DNA of 64,000 nucleotides from Neisseria arctica (GCF_022870905.1 NZ_CP091510.1:1488001-1552000), one strand, 5' to 3'. Shown: positions 36,954 to 46,267, numbered from the stretch's first letter. Numbers and translations are program-made. The notes: generated by a model from the letters alone, not told the origin.

Positions 36954-36962
36954 TGTGGATAA
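36954..36962 (-). promoter_or_regulatory. Perfect DnaA box 2
   Basis: A second exact TGTGGATAA in the same orientation as box 1, 190 bases away, on the far side of the AT-rich stretch. Confidence 0.7.
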
Positions 36963-37052
36963 GCAATTTTATTGCACGCCCGGCACTTGACAAAAATGTA
37001 GATGAGCGTAAAACCTTCACCCTTCTCAATTTTTATCCGTATCCCTTTTAAA

Positions 37053-38213
37053 ATGTCCCTAATACCTTCCGCCCAACCCGTATGCTGGCTGTTTTGCAAC
37101 GTAATCGACAATTATGGTGACATCGGCGTTGCTTGGCGGCTCGCCCAAGGCCTGACGCACGAACTTGGCTGGCAGGTTTATCTTTGGTTGGATGATGAAA
37201 CAGCCCTGCGCACACTCTGCCCTACTTTGCCTTCTTTACCTTGCCAATATGAAAATATCCGTATCCAGAAATGGCAGCCGGCCATTCATGCCGAAGGTCT
37301 TACCAATACCCCACCGCCTACTGTAGCCATCGAAACATTCGCTTGTGATTTACCACCCGAGGTTTGCCAAATTATCCGGAAACATAATGCGTTATGGTTG
37401 AATTGGGAGTATTTGAGTGCGGAGGAAAGTAACGAACGCTTGCACGGCCTTTCTTCGCTACAAACCGACGGCAGACAAAAATACTTCTGGTTTATGGGCT
37501 TTAGTGAAAAAAGCGGTGGCCTATTACGCGAAAAGAATTATGCCGAATCCAAATACATGGTAGCCGACAATATGCGCCGCCAACTCCTTTTGCCTGTTAA
37601 AAAAACACCCGAATGGCTTTGGTTCGGCTATAAAAGCGAAGTGTGGGCCAAATGGCTGGATACGCTCAGATATCTTTCCAGCCCTGTCACCCTATTGCTG
37701 GCCGGCAACCAAATCATTGAAAGCCTTAAAGAAAGCAAACACATACCTCAAAACGCTCTGCAATACGACGGCGATACATTTCAGATGGCCTCTGTAACAT
37801 TGGTCAAAATCCCCTTTATTCCGCAAAAAGATTTCGACCATTTACTGCACATGGTAGACAGTGCGATCGTACGCGGGGAAGACAGCTTCGTACGAGCACA
37901 ATTTTCCGGCAAGCCTTTTTTATGGCATATCTATCCCCAACAGGAAAATATCCATCTCGACAAACTGAGCGCTTTTTGGCAGCGTGCTTACGCCTATTAT
38001 CCGACCGACATTATCCATGCCCACAATGCTTTGTCAGACGAACTCAACGGCGCGCGCCAGCTAAACAACACACAACGCCTTGCAGCATGGCAAGAGCTGA
38101 TCGGGCAGATGCCACGATGGCACGTTGCAACATCTGCCTGGCAGCAGACCTTATTCAAGCAACCGAGTGCTTTCGAAAAACTAGCCAAATTTGCAGAAGA
38201 TAAGCTAAAATAA
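37053..38213 (+). CDS. earP: Elongation factor P arginine rhamnosyltransferase
   Basis: A 386-residue EarP (old DUF2331). The donor-site block CNVIDNYGDIGVAWRLAQGL is at about 15-34 with the key aspartates Asp19 and Asp23. The conserved RGEDSFVRAQFSGKPF block holds the essential Glu. It moves rhamnose from dTDP-rhamnose to Arg32 of EF-P. The start at 37053 (MSLIPSAQPV) is chosen because the preceding 17 in-frame residues have no family likeness. efp follows 45 bases on, the standard pair. Confidence 0.95.
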   Translation: MSLIPSAQPVCWLFCNVIDNYGDIGVAWRLAQGLTHELGWQVYLWLDDETALRTLCPTLPSLPCQYENIRIQKWQPAIHAEGLTNTPPPTVAIETFACDLPPEVCQIIRKHNALWLNWEYLSAEESNERLHGLSSLQTDGRQKYFWFMGFSEKSGGLLREKNYAESKYMVADNMRRQLLLPVKKTPEWLWFGYKSEVWAKWLDTLRYLSSPVTLLLAGNQIIESLKESKHIPQNALQYDGDTFQMASVTLVKIPFIPQKDFDHLLHMVDSAIVRGEDSFVRAQFSGKPFLWHIYPQQENIHLDKLSAFWQRAYAYYPTDIIHAHNALSDELNGARQLNNTQRLAAWQELIGQMPRWHVATSAWQQTLFKQPSAFEKLAKFAEDKLK

Positions 38214-38258
38214 CGCGTTTATTTTTGCCATAATTTTTTAATTGACTGGAAACACATA

Positions 38259-38819
38259 ATGAAAACCGCACAAGAATTACGCTCTGGTAACGTATTTATG
38301 GTCGGCAACGATCCGATGGTGGTTCAAAAAACCGAATACATCAAAGGCGGCCGCAGCTCTGCCAAAGTCAGCATGAAGCTGAAAAACCTACTGACCGGTG
38401 CCGCCACCGAAACCATCTACAAAGCCGATGACAAATTCGACGTTGTTATTTTGGCACGCAAAAACTGTACTTACAGCTACTTTGCCGATCCTATGTATGT
38501 ATTTATGGATGAAGAATTCAACCAATACGAAATCGAAGCCGAAAACATCGGTGACAATCTGAAATTTATCGTAGACGGCATGGAAGACGTATGCGAAGTA
38601 ACCTTCTACGAAGGTAACCCGATTTCTGTAGAATTGCCCACCATTATCGTTCGCGAAGTAGAATACACCGAGCCTGCCGTTAAAGGTGATACCTCAGGTA
38701 AAGTGATGAAAACCGCACGTTTGGTCGGCGGCACCGAAATCCAAGTAATGTCTTACATTGAAAACGGCGACAAAGTAGAAATCGACACCCGTACCGGTGA
38801 ATTCCGAAAACGCGCTTAA
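38259..38819 (+). CDS. efp: Elongation factor P (arginine-modified type)
   Basis: A 186-residue three-domain EF-P. The tip residue is Arg32 in [12 protein letters not shown], the EarP-type (rhamnosylated) rather than lysine-type loop. The C terminus RTGEFRKRA is normal. It relieves ribosome stalling at polyproline stretches. It is directly downstream of earP, so enzyme and substrate are co-expressed. A DUS hairpin terminates it. Confidence 0.97.
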   Translation: MKTAQELRSGNVFMVGNDPMVVQKTEYIKGGRSSAKVSMKLKNLLTGAATETIYKADDKFDVVILARKNCTYSYFADPMYVFMDEEFNQYEIEAENIGDNLKFIVDGMEDVCEVTFYEGNPISVELPTIIVREVEYTEPAVKGDTSGKVMKTARLVGGTEIQVMSYIENGDKVEIDTRTGEFRKRA

Positions 38820-38836
38820 ATATTCTAATGTTATAA

Positions 38837-38869
38837 ACATGCCGTCTGAAAATTTTCAGACGGCATGTT
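38837..38869 (+). terminator. DUS hairpin after efp
   Basis: AACATGCCGTCTGAAAA and TTTTCAGACGGCATGTT form a 16-base stem with T residues after it. Confidence 0.82.
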
Positions 38870-39024
38870 TATTTTTGTTTATTTCAATAAATAAAATACT
38901 AAAACCGCTACTCTCAGCCACCTTAGTGAATCAGAGGATACCAGCCTTGTTTAAACCTACTATAAGGTAAACATAGAAGTAGCTGTCTCCCAAAGCCACC
39001 TAAAAGCACATGCGCCATTTTTCT

Positions 39025-39657
39025 CTATATCACATAAAAATATACACAAATAAACTGTGCTAAACTGCCGCCTAGCACAAACATATGCCAAATACCGTGC
39101 CCATGGCGGATTTTAGTATCGTTGATAAACCAATAAATACCACCACTATAAAGCAATCCACCCAATACCAACCAGAATAATCCGGCTCCCGACAATGTCT
39201 TAATCAACGGATAAATCGCCACTACAATCAGCCACCCCATTACCACATAGAGAATCATCGAAAGCAGACGCTTTTCACTTTTTCTACTAATGGTCAATTC
39301 CTGAACAATTCCAAATAACGCCAATCCCCAGGATACGCCGAATAAAGACCACCCCCACACTCCATGTAACGTCACCAAGGTAAAAGGCGTATAACTGCCT
39401 GCAATCAGCAAATAAATCGCACAATGGTCAAATTTCTGCAATACTCCTTTTGCCCCGGGATGGCTGGTACTATGATAAATAGTCGAGCCCACATACAGCA
39501 CAATCAAGCATGTACCGTAAACCGCCGAACTAATAATTTTATAAATCTCTTGAGTTTGTGCCGCTTTAACCAATAACAACACCATACCCGCCATCGCCAA
39601 TATGGCGCCCACCAAATGACTACAAGCATTAAAACGCTCACCTGGATACATAATCAA
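39025..39657 (-). CDS. Hemolysin III family membrane protein (PAQR-type)
   Basis: A 210-residue protein with seven membrane helices. GERFNACSHLVGA near the N terminus, FDHCAIYLLIAGSYTPF in the middle and HGIWHMFVLGGSLAQF near the end are the three PAQR/HlyIII motifs with their metal-ligand histidines. The family are metal-dependent membrane hydrolases or receptors; hemolytic activity is historic and not certain. The gene is monocistronic beside the insertion sequence. Confidence 0.9.
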   Translation of the reverse strand: MIMYPGERFNACSHLVGAILAMAGMVLLLVKAAQTQEIYKIISSAVYGTCLIVLYVGSTIYHSTSHPGAKGVLQKFDHCAIYLLIAGSYTPFTLVTLHGVWGWSLFGVSWGLALFGIVQELTISRKSEKRLLSMILYVVMGWLIVVAIYPLIKTLSGAGLFWLVLGGLLYSGGIYWFINDTKIRHGHGIWHMFVLGGSLAQFICVYFYVI

Positions 39658-39743
39658 CCTATTTAATAATTATTTCTATTTAATAGTGTACTCTATTTTT
39701 CAGACGGCCATGCTTTTATAGCAGTTAAATCAGGATAAAAATA

Positions 39744-40456
39744 GGGGCTGTATTAGATTAGCCTTAAATATCACACCAAATTCGCAAGATTTTAAGTTGC
39801 TCTTTTGGTGTACCAAAGTTAAAACGAAATTCGCATTCTTTCAAGAATAAAGGGAAAGATTTTCGGTCAATTCCATTGTACTTTCGTAGAACGCGCTTTG
39901 CCTGATTCCAGAAGTTTTCAATACCGTTGATATGGTTTTGACGGTCGACAAAAAGCTCTGAATGATTGATTCTGTGATGCGTAAATTCACTCACATCTAG
40001 CACATCATAGCTTTTGTAATAGTCCGTATAAACAATGCTATCAGGCATTATTTTTCGTTTAATAACAGGTAGTAAAGTATCTTGTTTGGTATTTTTAACG
40101 ACAACAGTATAAACCTTGCCTTGACGTTTCAAAATACCAAATACCGCTACTTTCCCAGCCGCTCCGCGACCGCGTTTGCCTTTTCGTTGTCCACCAAAAT
40201 AACTCTCATCAAGCTCGATTGAACCATCAAAGATTTCATCAGCTTGAAGCTCTAAATGATAGGCAATGACTTGGCGAATTTTACGGTAAAACAGAGCTGC
40301 TGAATTGGGGTTAATATCCAATAAATTGGCAGCAGAACGGGCGGTTACCTCAAGTGCAAAAAATTCAAGCAACTTTTTTTGTACTTTTTTAGATAGTTTA
40401 CAGTGTGTTATCTTCATTTTTAAAGGGTAACATAACTGCCAATCTAATACAGCCCC
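39744..40456. mobile_element. IS1595-family insertion sequence (IS1016-like), complete
   Basis: A 713-bp element. Ends are inverted repeats GGGGCTGTATTAGATTAGC (left) and its complement on the right with one mismatch. It is flanked by a perfect 8-base target duplication TAAAAATA (39736-39743 and 40457-40464). It encodes one full-length transposase. The perfect duplication means this copy arrived here by transposition and has not been rearranged since. It sits in the gap between hemolysin III and permease genes and breaks no gene that I can see. Confidence 0.92.
39764..40417 (-). CDS. IS1595-family (IS1016 group) transposase
   Basis: A 217-residue DDE-type transposase. DESYFGGQRKGKRGRGAAGK holds the first Asp, VYTDYYKSYD the second, and HINGIENFWNQAK the third acidic/Asn position. 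The N-terminal half has a short helix-turn-helix part (ARSAANLLDINPNSAALFYRKIRQ) that fits the IS1016 group. The frame is intact, so the element may still move. IS1016-type elements are common in Neisseria and Haemophilus. Confidence 0.93.
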   Translation of the reverse strand: MKITHCKLSKKVQKKLLEFFALEVTARSAANLLDINPNSAALFYRKIRQVIAYHLELQADEIFDGSIELDESYFGGQRKGKRGRGAAGKVAVFGILKRQGKVYTVVVKNTKQDTLLPVIKRKIMPDSIVYTDYYKSYDVLDVSEFTHHRINHSELFVDRQNHINGIENFWNQAKRVLRKYNGIDRKSFPLFLKECEFRFNFGTPKEQLKILRIWCDI

Positions 40457-40541
40457 TAAAAATATACTGTCACAAGAAAACCTGAAGCGAACAAAATTTC
40501 CTCAGGTAGAAAATGCTATGTGAATTTTATCGCCGGCCAAC

Positions 40542-40576
40542 AAAAAACGGGCGATATCCATAGTCGCCCGTTTACC
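40542..40576 (-). terminator. Rho-independent terminator of the NCS2 permease gene
   Basis: AAACGGGCGA, a nine-base loop and TCGCCCGTTT. On the minus strand the stem is followed by a T run (the A run at 40542-40547). Confidence 0.85.
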
Positions 40577-40605
40577 AAAATATTCATACGTAATGTATGG
40601 GAAAA

Positions 40606-42093
40606 TTAACCTGCATCTGCCTCTTTTGCCGCAGCAATAGCTGCTTTTTCATCACCGTTGGCACCGTTGAAGAATACGTTCAACACCAATGCGCAAATTG
40701 ATGCCAATACGATACCTGATTCAATCAACGGATGGATAGAATGCGGAATCCACTGAGAATACTTAGGAGCCACCAGCGGAATCATGCCTACGCCGATAGA
40801 AACGGCTACAATCAAACTGTTGTAGTGGTTATTTTTATAATCCACATTTGCCAAAATCCGCACACCGGTAGCAGCCACCATACCAAACATGACAATACCG
40901 GCTCCCCCCAAAACTACAGTAGGTACCGATTCAACCAAAGCACTCATCTTCGGCAGCAGCCCCAACACCAGCAGAATGATACCGCCGGCAATACATACAT
41001 AGCGGCTGCGTACTCCGGTAACCGCTACCAAGCCCACATTTTGTGAAAAGCTGGTATAAGGAAACGCATTGAAAATACCGCCAATCAATGTACCTAAGCC
41101 ATCGGTACGCAAACCGCGAGTAAGATCGTCTCGCTCGATTTTCCGTCCAGTCATTTCACCCAAAGCCAAAAACATACCAGTAGATTCAATCATCACCACA
41201 ATCATAACCAGCGTCATGGTTAAAATCATGATCGGGTCGAATTTAGGCATGCCGAACTGGAAAGGCGTAACAAAGTCAAACCAAGGCGCTTCACCTACTT
41301 TGTCGAAGTGCATCAAACCCAACGTAGTAGCAATCAAACAGCCGATAACAATACCCAACAATACCGAGATATTAGACAAGAATCCGCGGGTAAATTTCAC
41401 GATAAACAAGATCACCAGCATGACCGCAGCCGAAACCCCCATGCCCTGCAAAGTAGCATAACGCGGGTTATCCAAAGTTGGTGCCAACTTCAAACCTTCC
41501 GGCAGAGGCGTGGCAACGGCGCCGGTAGCGGCATCCAACCAAGCCGCATGAACCGGGTCAACAATTTGCGGTGCAGTCGGGCCTACCGGATTACCAAAAA
41601 TCCAGTTGATGCCCACACGCATCAGGCTGATACCAATAACGGTAATAATCGTACCCGTAACCACTGGCGGGAAAAATTTCAACATACGGCTCACTAAGGG
41701 TGCCAACAGCATCGACAAAATACCGGCACCGATAATCGAACCGAAAATATACTGAGCGCCGATATGCCCCGGATTGGCGTTACCCATAGCCACCATCGGA
41801 CCTACGGCCGCAAAAGTTACGCCCATCATTACCGGCAATTTAATACCAAACCACCGAGTAGCACCGGCAGCCTGAATCAGGGTAACAATACCGCAGCAAA
41901 AAAGGTCGGCCGAAATCAACACCGCCACTTCGTGCGGCGTAAGTTGCAATGCACGCCCTACGATTAATGGCACGGCCACAGCGCCGGCATACATCACCAG
42001 CACATGCTGCAAGCCTAATGCGAATAATTTCCCGTTAGGTAGGCGTTCATCCACCGGATGAACTTTACTTGATTCTGAAACTGACGCAGCCAT
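40606..42093 (-). CDS. NCS2 purine:cation symporter, probable urate/xanthine permease
   Basis: A 495-residue protein with about 14 membrane spans. GKLFALGLQHVLVMYAGAVAVPL is the NCS2 start. MIESTGMFLALGEMTGR holds the key Glu of helix 8, and FSQNVGLVAVTGVRSR is the NAT signature region. It is the gene next to allA in a urate-degradation block, so urate (or xanthine) uptake by proton symport is the likely role. Its upstream region contains a TGTTAACAATT motif similar to one upstream of puuE. Confidence 0.9.
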   Translation of the reverse strand: MAASVSESSKVHPVDERLPNGKLFALGLQHVLVMYAGAVAVPLIVGRALQLTPHEVAVLISADLFCCGIVTLIQAAGATRWFGIKLPVMMGVTFAAVGPMVAMGNANPGHIGAQYIFGSIIGAGILSMLLAPLVSRMLKFFPPVVTGTIITVIGISLMRVGINWIFGNPVGPTAPQIVDPVHAAWLDAATGAVATPLPEGLKLAPTLDNPRYATLQGMGVSAAVMLVILFIVKFTRGFLSNISVLLGIVIGCLIATTLGLMHFDKVGEAPWFDFVTPFQFGMPKFDPIMILTMTLVMIVVMIESTGMFLALGEMTGRKIERDDLTRGLRTDGLGTLIGGIFNAFPYTSFSQNVGLVAVTGVRSRYVCIAGGIILLVLGLLPKMSALVESVPTVVLGGAGIVMFGMVAATGVRILANVDYKNNHYNSLIVAVSIGVGMIPLVAPKYSQWIPHSIHPLIESGIVLASICALVLNVFFNGANGDEKAAIAAAKEADAG

Positions 42094-42264
42094 AGAAACT
42101 CCAAAACTCCAATTGTTATGTTATTTGTTGTTAAATTTATAACAGAATTTGTAGAAAAATAAAAATATTTTGCAAACAAACCAGCTAAAAATACAAAAAA
42201 TATTTGTTTTACTTAATTATTATTGGATAAAAGCATCTCTGATTGCCAACAAATCAACACATAC

Positions 42265-42275
42265 TGTTAACAATT
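42265..42275. promoter_or_regulatory. Possible operator upstream of the purine permease
   Basis: TGTTAACAATT resembles the ATTGTTGACAATT motif in the puuE-uraH divergent region (10 of 12 positions). It is 170 bases upstream of the permease start. A shared regulator is possible but not shown. Confidence 0.3.
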
Positions 42276-42293
42276 AAATAAGGGCTACCGCCA

Positions 42294-42328
42294 AAAAGGC
42301 CGTCTGAATTTTCAGACGGCCTTTTAAA
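42294..42328. terminator. DUS hairpin after allA
   Basis: AAAAAGGCCGTCTGAA and TTCAGACGGCCTTTT pair closely with a two-base centre. It is downstream of the minus-strand allA gene. Confidence 0.8.
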
Positions 42329-42345
42329 TAACAAAAGCATAAAAA

Positions 42346-42858
42346 TCAATTTTTATCCGGTAAACCTGCTACCAACCAGCGCTCCTCAAAAAACACTTCG
42401 TCACAGTTGGGTGCACTACCAGCCCGGTCAACTACAATAAATTCGCCACGGGTACGAAAACTCATTAGCGGATGGTGCCAAGTACCCAGATGGTAATTTA
42501 CCCCCTGATTACCTTCTGCATAAAACGCACGCATCCGGCTAGTATCCGGGCGGTCATCAATACCGTTTGGCGCAACCACTACCACAAAAGGGGTTCGGTT
42601 GAACGGAATCCATGCCTGCGATCCCAAAGGATGGCGCTCCAGCATACAGATTTCAATCGGCGTATCAAACGCATCTCCGCGCGCCAAACTGATTACCGGT
42701 TTGCCATCGCTGCCTTCAATCTGAACATCCCCCAAACGGTGGTAACGCTCGGTAGTTCCGTTGTTGATATGAAACCAGCTACTGCCCTCGATTTCAATCA
42801 CATCGCCGAAAGGTGCAAAAGCTTCTTTAGTTAAGGGTTCAACAGGTAAGGTTTTCAC
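42346..42858 (-). CDS. allA: Ureidoglycolate lyase
   Basis: A 170-residue cupin-like enzyme. LTKEAFAPFGDVIEIEG opens the AllA domain, and the RYHRLGDVQ, MLERHPLGSQAWIPF and YHLGTWHHPL blocks hold the metal-site histidines and the substrate region. It splits ureidoglycolate to glyoxylate and urea, the last step of this pathway. It starts with GTG at 42858, set by an AGGAAG ribosome site; an upstream ATG would add an unlikely 18 residues. It ends the minus-strand part of the urate genes. Confidence 0.92.
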   Translation of the reverse strand: MKTLPVEPLTKEAFAPFGDVIEIEGSSWFHINNGTTERYHRLGDVQIEGSDGKPVISLARGDAFDTPIEICMLERHPLGSQAWIPFNRTPFVVVVAPNGIDDRPDTSRMRAFYAEGNQGVNYHLGTWHHPLMSFRTRGEFIVVDRAGSAPNCDEVFFEERWLVAGLPDKN

Positions 42859-42971
42859 AGACTTCCTTTTAAACAGTTGGCAGAATATCCCAGCCGTCTG
42901 AAAATATATCAAGATGCCACAGCCGAATTTTGGAAATCTCTGTGCCGCTGCGACAACGATTTAACGGAAAT

Positions 42972-44012
42972 TTAGCGGACAGGCTTGCCCCACACACGCA
43001 AGCGGCTAACGCCACCATCGGGGTGGATATTCAATTTGATATGAGTGACAGCGCCCAAATCATTGAAATCCGCTTGGGTATAGAAATGCTGCTTGTCCAT
43101 TTCGGTTTTGGTTTGTGGCAACAAAGTCTGCCAAAACATAGATTGGGTTACTAGAGATTCATCAGTACCAAAAGTCACATCTGCCGCTTGAATGCTGACG
43201 GTATCCGGATAGTTACCCTTGAAATGTGCAGTATCCACTTCGATTTTTTCAATCAGGGTTTTGGTGCCCAATTCGATAATACACCATTCATTACCCGGCA
43301 CTCGGCGGCGGGCAGTTTCCCAACCATCACCCATATTAATACCGCGCCCGGGCATGTTCAGGCGGAACGGTACACCGTAATGAGCATTAGACACGGCAAC
43401 AATACGGCCGCCGTTTTCCACTGCCGAAGTTTCATAAACTTCATCTTTAGGCAGCGCATCCCAGTCTACTTTCGGCAAGCCGTATACACGCAAACGGGCT
43501 ATACCGCCATCCGGATAAGTATTAAGGCGCACATGCGTCCATTCGCGCTCATCATCCACTTCTACGAAGCGGTGGGAATCACCTTGCAAAGAAACGGCTT
43601 CCACCAAAGTTACCCACTCGGTTGACTCATCGGGAACGCCCGTACAACGGCAAGCATCCAGTGAAGCAGCAGGCGGGAAATTACCCGTAAAGTGGCTGGT
43701 ATCGATATCCACACCTTTGATCACACCGGGCAAACCGAGTTTTACGATCGCATGATCATAACCTTCATAACGTTTACGGCGAGTTTCCCAACCGTCCATC
43801 CACTTGCCGTGATCGTCAAACTTACCCACTACGAATACCGGCGGCGCGGTTTGCAACATACGGTTGGCTGCGGCGAACCACTCGTCCGAACAGCTCAAAA
43901 CTTCGGCACCGAAATCAGCCGAAGCCAAATTAACGAAACGGGTAGCAAAATCAGGCAGCTCCACCGCCTTGGCCTGAACTACGTAACCATCGGGCAAATA
44001 CGTTTGCGACAT
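42972..44012 (-). CDS. alc: Allantoicase
   Basis: A 346-residue protein with two repeated allantoicase domains. The signature WETRRKR (first repeat, [14 protein letters not shown]) recurs as WETARRR (second repeat, [14 protein letters not shown]). It hydrolyses allantoate to ureidoglycolate and urea. Bacteria often use allantoate amidohydrolase instead; allantoicase plus ureidoglycolate lyase releases both nitrogens as urea. It lies between uraD and allA in the same orientation. Confidence 0.94.
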   Translation of the reverse strand: MSQTYLPDGYVVQAKAVELPDFATRFVNLASADFGAEVLSCSDEWFAAANRMLQTAPPVFVVGKFDDHGKWMDGWETRRKRYEGYDHAIVKLGLPGVIKGVDIDTSHFTGNFPPAASLDACRCTGVPDESTEWVTLVEAVSLQGDSHRFVEVDDEREWTHVRLNTYPDGGIARLRVYGLPKVDWDALPKDEVYETSAVENGGRIVAVSNAHYGVPFRLNMPGRGINMGDGWETARRRVPGNEWCIIELGTKTLIEKIEVDTAHFKGNYPDTVSIQAADVTFGTDESLVTQSMFWQTLLPQTKTEMDKQHFYTQADFNDLGAVTHIKLNIHPDGGVSRLRVWGKPVR

Positions 44013-44102
44013 AAAAACTCTCTTTCTCTATTGAAGACAGACAAAACCTTGCCTTTTATGTTTTCAGTGATAAAAAAGCCGCACCAAATTAATATGGCAG
44101 CC

Positions 44103-44621
44103 TTATTCTTCGATCAAATCCTGCAAGCGGAACAAACCGATACGGTAAATCTGGCGCAGGCTTTCCTGCTGCTCTTCCTGTACATTCAGTTCAATTCTGC
44201 GGCGGAATTCGCCGATAATGCTTTGGCGGTTATGGCCGCGCACAGCCAAAATAAATGGAAAGCCGAATTTTTCGCCATAACGGGCATTCAATCCGGTAAG
44301 TTCCTCAAACTCTTCGGGTGAGCATTGGTTCAAACCCGCTCCCGCCTGCTCTTGCGTTGACTCAGCAGTTAATTCACCGCGTACCGCAAGTTTTCCTCCC
44401 AACTCAGGATGGGCGCGTATCAACTTTAATTGAGCCTCTTCTCCCGCTGCTTCTATTTTCTGCACCATTGTACGGTGCAAAGCTTCGATATCCGCAAACG
44501 GACGGCTCGCCGCGGCCTGTTCGGCCACCCAAGGAGAATGTTCGAAGATTCCGCCCAAAGCCGCAACAAAATCGGCGGCAGGCATACTGTTTAATTCGGA
44601 TAAACGGATTTTAGCGTTCAT
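44103..44621 (-). CDS. uraD: OHCU decarboxylase
   Basis: A 172-residue helical enzyme. The AHPELGGK block holds the catalytic His-Pro and Glu positions, and FPFILAVRGHNRQSI is the substrate-binding signature. It decarboxylates 2-oxo-4-hydroxy-4-carboxy-5-ureidoimidazoline to S-allantoin. It is between puuE and alc in one orientation. Confidence 0.94.
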   Translation of the reverse strand: MNAKIRLSELNSMPAADFVAALGGIFEHSPWVAEQAAASRPFADIEALHRTMVQKIEAAGEEAQLKLIRAHPELGGKLAVRGELTAESTQEQAGAGLNQCSPEEFEELTGLNARYGEKFGFPFILAVRGHNRQSIIGEFRRRIELNVQEEQQESLRQIYRIGLFRLQDLIEE

Positions 44622-44711
44622 TATCGGTTTTCCTTGCTTGAATGAATCATTAGAAGGCCGTCTGAAAGACTCGCGCCTTTAACTGACTTAGCTACCGGAT
44701 TAGTTGTAAGC

Positions 44712-45635
44712 TCAATCTTGGTAAGGATGCTTTTCCGCCCAGTGCCGGGCGATGTCGGCACGGGTAGCAACCCATACGCGATCATGTTGCTGGATATAAT
44801 CCAAAAATTTAACCAATCCCATAAACCGTCCCGGACGGCCGATGAGGCGGCAATGTAAGCCGATGCTCAGCATCTTCGGACGTGTTTCGCCTTCGGCATA
44901 TAAAACATCGAAAGCATCTTTCAGATAATGGAAGAAATCATCGCCGTTAACAAAACCATGCCCGTTCGCAAAGCGCATATCATTGCTATCCAACGTATAG
45001 GGGACGACCAACTGGGGATGTTTCGTTCCGTCGCTTTTTTCAACCAGCTGCCAAAACGGCAAGTCGTCGCCGTAATAATCCGAGTGATAGAGGAACTGCC
45101 CGTCATCAGCCACCAAGCGCGCGGTATTCGGACTGTCGCGGCCGGTATACCAACCTTCCGGATGACGTCCGAGCAAACGAGTAAACAGCGCTACGCATTT
45201 CTGCATATGCTCGCGCTCCTCTTCTTCGGATTTATTTTGATAGTGAATCCAACGGTAACCGTGGCATGCCAACTCATGGCCGCCGTCTATAAATGCTTGA
45301 GTGACTTCGGGATGGCGTTCCAAGGCCATTCCGACACCAAAGATCGTCAGCGGAAAACCACGTTTCTCAAATTCATTAAGAATACGCCATACTCCGGCAC
45401 GCGAACCGTATTCATAAACCGATTCCATACTCATATGACGGGCGGGATACGCTGCCGCGCCGATGATTTCCGATAAAAACTGCTCTGAAGCGGGATCGCC
45501 GTGCAACACACAGTTTTCACCGCCCTCTTCGTAGTTCAAAACAAACTGAAGGGCGATTTTCGCCTCTCCCGGCCATTGTGCATGCGGCACGTTACGGCCA
45601 TAACCGATTAAATCACGTGGATAATTTTCAAACAT
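44712..45635 (-). CDS. puuE: Allantoinase, PuuE type (polysaccharide-deacetylase fold)
   Basis: A 307-residue NodB-fold protein starting MFENYPRDLIGYGRNVPHAQWPG. LQFVLNYEEGGENCVLHGD and SRAGVWRILNEFEKR are hallmarks of the metal-independent PuuE allantoinase, unrelated to classical AllB. It opens the hydantoin ring of allantoin to give allantoate. It is the first gene of the minus-strand urate unit and diverges from uraH. An upstream in-frame ATG at 45653 is possible but less family-like. Confidence 0.94.
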   Translation of the reverse strand: MFENYPRDLIGYGRNVPHAQWPGEAKIALQFVLNYEEGGENCVLHGDPASEQFLSEIIGAAAYPARHMSMESVYEYGSRAGVWRILNEFEKRGFPLTIFGVGMALERHPEVTQAFIDGGHELACHGYRWIHYQNKSEEEEREHMQKCVALFTRLLGRHPEGWYTGRDSPNTARLVADDGQFLYHSDYYGDDLPFWQLVEKSDGTKHPQLVVPYTLDSNDMRFANGHGFVNGDDFFHYLKDAFDVLYAEGETRPKMLSIGLHCRLIGRPGRFMGLVKFLDYIQQHDRVWVATRADIARHWAEKHPYQD

Positions 45636-45868
45636 CGCACAACCTTTCGCCATTTCATTAGACAGCCTGCCTCAAACACTATTATGCGCAAAGCCAGCAG
45701 AAAACCGATAATAAATTGTTGACAATTATGCAAAACAACAGGCAGAATTGTCAATATCCTAACATTTTTTAAAAAATATTGATGTACTATCCGTATAAAT
45801 TTACCTGAAACGGCCGATTTCGGATAAAGTGCACCAAAGAGCAAATATACAAATATAAAGGTGATGAT
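45636..45868. promoter_or_regulatory. Divergent promoter/operator region puuE / uraH
   Basis: 233 bases. ATTGTTGACAAT (45715-45726) is nearly palindromic, and TTGACAAT (45719-45726) is mirrored by ATTGTCAA (45747-45754), an 8-base inverted repeat with a 20-base spacer. This is the best operator candidate for urate control of both units; the regulator is not in the window. Confidence 0.5.
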
Positions 45869-46222
45869 ATGGGTAAACTTTCCACACACGTTCTCGATAC
45901 CATGCACGGTAAACCCGCCCAAGGCGTGGAGATCCGCCTTTACCGCATCTCGGCGGCAGGTAGCGAATTAATTAAAACCGCACACACCAACCACGACGGC
46001 CGTTGCGACGAACCATTGTTGCAGGGCAAAGAATTGCTGCCTGGCCGCTACGAGCTTGTTTTTGCCGCAGGTGATTACTTTGCCCGCCTCGGCGTACAAA
46101 ATATCGAAAACCGTTTTTTAGACGAAATCCCCATCCGCTTCGGTATCGCCTCTGCCGATGAAAACTATCATGTTCCATTAGTTATGACACCTTGGACTTA
46201 TTCCACCTACCGCGGTAGCTGA
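45869..46222 (+). CDS. uraH: 5-hydroxyisourate hydrolase (transthyretin-related)
   Basis: A 117-residue protein starting MGKLSTHVLDTMHGKPA, with the N-terminal His motif, and ending in the diagnostic tetrapeptide YRGS. It hydrolyses 5-hydroxyisourate to OHCU. No signal peptide is present, so it is cytoplasmic. puuD follows 174 bases downstream on the same strand. Confidence 0.96.
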   Translation: MGKLSTHVLDTMHGKPAQGVEIRLYRISAAGSELIKTAHTNHDGRCDEPLLQGKELLPGRYELVFAAGDYFARLGVQNIENRFLDEIPIRFGIASADENYHVPLVMTPWTYSTYRGS

Positions 46223-46230
46223 TACATTTT

Positions 46231-46267
46231 TTCAGACGGCCTCAAGCAATATTCAGGCCGCCTGAAA
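46231..46267 (+). terminator. Imperfect DUS hairpin after uraH
   Basis: TTCAGACGGCCT pairs with AGGCCGCCTGAA; the right arm is a one-mismatch DUS (GCCGCCTGAA). It may separate uraH from puuD or only attenuate. Confidence 0.55.

Larger units (their letters stand above)
36312..37052. other. AT-rich divergent intergenic region with DnaA boxes (possible replication origin)
   Basis: A 741-base gap between divergent gyrA and earP, the longest unassigned stretch here. Two perfect DnaA boxes (TGTGGATAA, complement of TTATCCACA) lie at 36764-36772 and 36954-36962. A one-mismatch box TTAGCCACA lies at 36421-36429 and a weaker one (TGTGGACAG) at 36776-36784. Between the two perfect boxes, 36840-36930 is nearly all A/T, as expected for an unwinding element. 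One DUS lies at 36481-36490. No ORF here is convincing. Confidence 0.55.
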
